A stretch of DNA of 5,044 nucleotides, taken from positions 1-5,044 of the forward strand of contig DAOVZQ010000243.1 in assembly GCA_030635025.1 (NCBI GenBank), given 5' to 3'. Below, one piece after another: positions 4,798 through 5,044 of the stretch. The notes beneath the pieces are model-generated. The model was given only the letters and a program-made list of their open reading frames with translations. It did no database searches and had not been told where the DNA came from. The first letter of the stretch is position 1. Every line of letters starts with the position of its first letter. A program made the translations under genes and the position numbers. Origin of the DNA: a bacterium (lineage in GTDB: Bacteria > Krumholzibacteriota > Krumholzibacteriia > LZORAL124-64-63).

Positions 4798-5044
4798 GTT
4801 TCTGAAGCAAGTCAAATGCCCATCAGAATAGAAAACTTCGAACGATGCTGGCAAAAATCCCCGTAGACAATCCGCAATGCTGAATATGATCACAGCGCGC
4901 TCCTGCCCCCCCAACTCCGCAGCGAACCGCTCATAGAACGGCCGCCCCTCTCCATCCGGTCGCACCGGCCTATACAGATAGATGAAGTCCAACCCCAGTA
5001 CCGACTGCTCCATCACATCACCCACGACCCACTCCACTCGCTCC
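4786..5044 (-). CDS. C-terminal part of a probable class I SAM-dependent methyltransferase (partial)
   Basis: The frame is open to the right edge; the GTG at 5037 is probably internal, since the preceding codons (Glu-Arg) read on naturally. The visible ~85 residues begin ERVEWVVGDVMEQS, which fits the strand and acidic GD region of a Rossmann-like methyltransferase that defines cofactor binding. DFIYLYRPVRPDG follows, resembling motif IV (Asp-x-Ile-Tyr with a Pro soon after). Then come a helix FYERFAAEL, a strand VIIFSIADCL, and a closing beta-hairpin FEVFYSDGHLTCFRNV. I recall similar short methyltransferase-like proteins in Proteobacteria, but the glycine-rich SAM motif I is outside the window, so activity and substrate cannot be judged. 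It ends at a TGA (4786-4788) inside a hairpin, followed by a candidate terminator. Confidence 0.65.
   Translation of the reverse strand, partial: ERVEWVVGDVMEQSVLGLDFIYLYRPVRPDGEGRPFYERFAAELGGQERAVIIFSIADCLRGFLPASFEVFYSDGHLTCFRNVAD

Noticed and set aside
1..5044. tRNA, rRNA, CRISPR array, insertion sequence, phage or toxin-antitoxin features
   Set aside because: Searched by eye on both strands. No regularly spaced repeats, terminal inverted repeats with a transposase, or tRNA-like cloverleaf were found.

Overview
The window is bacterial: genes are tightly packed with overlapping starts and stops, Shine-Dalgarno sites are visible, and GTG and TTG starts are used. It is GC-rich overall, with visibly less GC-rich stretches around the secreted-protein genes. 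The lineage cannot be fixed from the sequence alone. The MutY protein reads much like alphaproteobacterial MutY, whereas the secreted proteins ending in WGAVKSLY remind me of uncultured FCB-group/Krumholzibacteriota-type genomes. Both impressions come from memory, not from a search.

Left part (1-1657, + strand): a probable operon holds the last 16 codons of an unidentified gene, then mutY (A/G-specific adenine DNA glycosylase, base-excision repair of 8-oxoG:A pairs), then a DUF1697 protein. Each gene overlaps the next by one to four bases (TGATG, then GTGA), which suggests translational coupling. The operon runs head-on into leftward genes at 1658-1663, where only six bases separate the two stop codons.

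Right part (1664-5044, all - strand; read right to left): (i) the C-terminal part of a probable class I SAM-dependent methyltransferase running off the right edge; (ii) a 168-base gap with two or three inverted repeats and a promoter; (iii) a gutted remnant of a small secreted-protein gene, followed five bases later by an intact 210-residue paralogue; (iv) a two-gene iron-sulphur operon (uncharacterised 205-residue protein with Cys/His motifs, overlapping a 241-residue protein with an N-terminal 2[4Fe-4S] ferredoxin domain); (v) a second intact 210-residue paralogue of the secreted family.

Main points: the secreted family is present as two full copies plus a remnant, and all three end in the same MTWxAVKxLYxx tail. 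The remnant keeps a promoter, ribosome site, start codon and the last ~22 codons, with almost everything between deleted. The three leftward units downstream of the methyltransferase each have a promoter of the same form, TTGAAC-17 bp-TAnAnT. The iron-sulphur operon, which sits between the paralogues under its own promoter, is a compact redox module of unknown role. No tRNA, rRNA, CRISPR, insertion sequence or phage feature was seen, and no gene-free stretch exceeds 170 bases.
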